Assembly (NCBI GenBank): GCA_044376575.1
Contig: JBILKR010000026.1
Coordinates: forward strand, 1 to 25,646
Direction: 5' to 3'
DNA: 25,646 nt
From: BA4 sp044376575
Lineage (GTDB): Bacteria > Bacteroidota > Bacteroidia > CAIKAF01
Shown: positions 24,745-25,646 of the stretch, piece after piece
How positions within the stretch are numbered: the first letter of the stretch is position 1
Layout of the letters: every line of letters begins with the position of its first letter
The notes under the pieces: model-generated
The model's input: the letters and a program-made list of their open reading frames with translations, nothing else
Database searches by the model: none
Told to the model about the DNA's origin: nothing
Translations under genes and position numbers: made by a program

Positions 24745-25638
24745 TTATTTTGTAACAATTACAAATCTTGATTTACCACTAAGATCATATTTTATGATAG
24801 CATTTTTATAACCATATTCTAAAAACAACCGAGTGGTTTCTGCTCCGTATTTCTCATTGATTTCTAAAAATATTTTTCCACTGAATTTCAATATTTTTTT
24901 ACCAATTTCAGCAATCCTCCGACAATATACAAGCGGATCATCATCATTTACAAATAATGCCAGGTGGGGCTCATAAGACACAACCCTTTTCTCCATGGCA
25001 TTCATCTCTGCATTCAATACATAAGGAGGATTAGATACAATCACATCTAATTCTTTGAAATTATTCAGCCATTCATCAGTAAAAACATCTGCATGCAGCC
25101 AGTTGATATTTACTTTTAATAACTCTTCATTTCTTCGAGCTACACCTAACGCTTTTTCAGAAACTTCAAGCGCATATACTGTGGCATTGGGAATTCCTGT
25201 TTTAACAGAAAGGGCTATACAACCGGATCCTGTTCCAATGTCAAGTATACAAGGCGAAGAACCTTTATATGTTTTTACAATCTGATCAACCAGTTCTTCT
25301 GTTTCAGGCCTTGGAATTAATGTGTATTCATTTACGAAAAAAGTATGTTCATAGAAAAATTGTTTTCCTGTAATATACTGAACCGGAACCTGCTTTTTTA
25401 ACAATTGAATAGCACCATTGATTGATAGTAAGACTGAGTGATTAACCAATTGATTAGGATTTTTTCTGTATTCAACAGCAGTTATTTCAGCAAAATGTTC
25501 AATCAGCAACCACCTGATGTGATTTAATTCTTGTGCTGAATATTCATCCTTTAATTGTTCACCAATGAAATTAAAAAGAGAAGATAGTTTATTATCGGGA
25601 ATAGGAACTTCTCCGTTAAACTGTTCAAACACGATCAT
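24745..25638 (-). CDS. prmC: Peptide chain release factor N5-glutamine methyltransferase
   Basis: This cytoplasmic enzyme uses S-adenosylmethionine to methylate the Gln of the GGQ motif in release factors RF1 and RF2, speeding termination. It has 297 residues. A helical N-terminal domain (about 1-85) is followed by the PrmC signature IPRPETEEL (108-116), the SAM-binding glycine motif DIGTGSG (133-139), an acidic strand end (YALEVSEKAL) and the catalytic NPPY (203-206, in VSNPPYVL) that defines Gln/Asn N-methyltransferases. The start ATG at 25638 is only eight bases inside the window, so its promoter and leader are not visible. An in-frame start further upstream cannot be excluded, but the N-terminus looks complete for the family. 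It precedes ligA in the same transcript. Confidence 0.95.
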   Translation of the reverse strand: MIVFEQFNGEVPIPDNKLSSLFNFIGEQLKDEYSAQELNHIRWLLIEHFAEITAVEYRKNPNQLVNHSVLLSINGAIQLLKKQVPVQYITGKQFFYEHTFFVNEYTLIPRPETEELVDQIVKTYKGSSPCILDIGTGSGCIALSVKTGIPNATVYALEVSEKALGVARRNEELLKVNINWLHADVFTDEWLNNFKELDVIVSNPPYVLNAEMNAMEKRVVSYEPHLALFVNDDDPLVYCRRIAEIGKKILKFSGKIFLEINEKYGAETTRLFLEYGYKNAIIKYDLSGKSRFVIVTK

Positions 25639-25646
25639 AAATTTGT

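Overview
The window looks like ordinary chromosome from a low-GC member of the Bacteroidota, probably Flavobacteriia-like. The signs are an outer-membrane protein with a type IX secretion (gliding-motility-associated) C-terminal domain, PorT-type barrels, a TonB receptor paired with a beta-propeller lipoprotein, promoters of the TTTG-N19-TAnnTTTG type, and starts with little or no Shine-Dalgarno sequence. I cannot place it to genus. No tRNA, rRNA, CRISPR array, insertion sequence, prophage or integron was seen. No gene-free stretch exceeds 300 bases. The longest are 2822-3061 (240 bases between the divergent gyrA and clpC) and 9870-10096 (227 bases, mostly a cobalamin riboswitch).

Layout. At 1-5602 lie housekeeping genes: the start of a small secreted protein gene running off the left edge, gyrA (minus), and divergent clpC (plus). 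A PAP2-type phosphatase gene converges on clpC with abutting stop codons, and a short Cys-rich lipoprotein gene (6621-6821, plus) diverges from it. A perfect bidirectional terminator (6841-6870) separates that gene from a vitamin B12 acquisition operon on the minus strand. In transcription order the operon is: cobalamin riboswitch (about 10087-9919), BtuB-like TonB receptor (TTG start) and a BtuG-like surface propeller lipoprotein, the two genes overlapping by ATGA. Just upstream sit a second Cys-rich small lipoprotein gene with the same cysteine spacing as the first, then a two-gene unit of a PorT-like barrel and an FAD amine/amino-acid oxidase.

Divergent from that unit, with back-to-back promoters, is a 1125-residue fused B12-dependent acyl-CoA mutase (IcmF type: B12 domain, MeaB-like GTPase, mutase barrel). 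A bidirectional hairpin separates it from a 6.3-kb gene for a 2084-residue secreted repeat protein with a T9SS tail, which is preceded in the same direction by an unrecognised 182-residue secreted protein. The right end is prmC-ligA (minus), eight bases apart.

How it fits together. The middle of the window is a B12 theme: riboswitch-controlled outer-membrane uptake and, 2.4 kb away in a separate transcription unit, a B12-consuming mutase. The least explained elements are the matched pair of small Cys-rich lipoproteins flanking the uptake operon, the orphan protein paired with the giant adhesin, and the regular, cysteine-marked, partly alternating repeat architecture of that adhesin.
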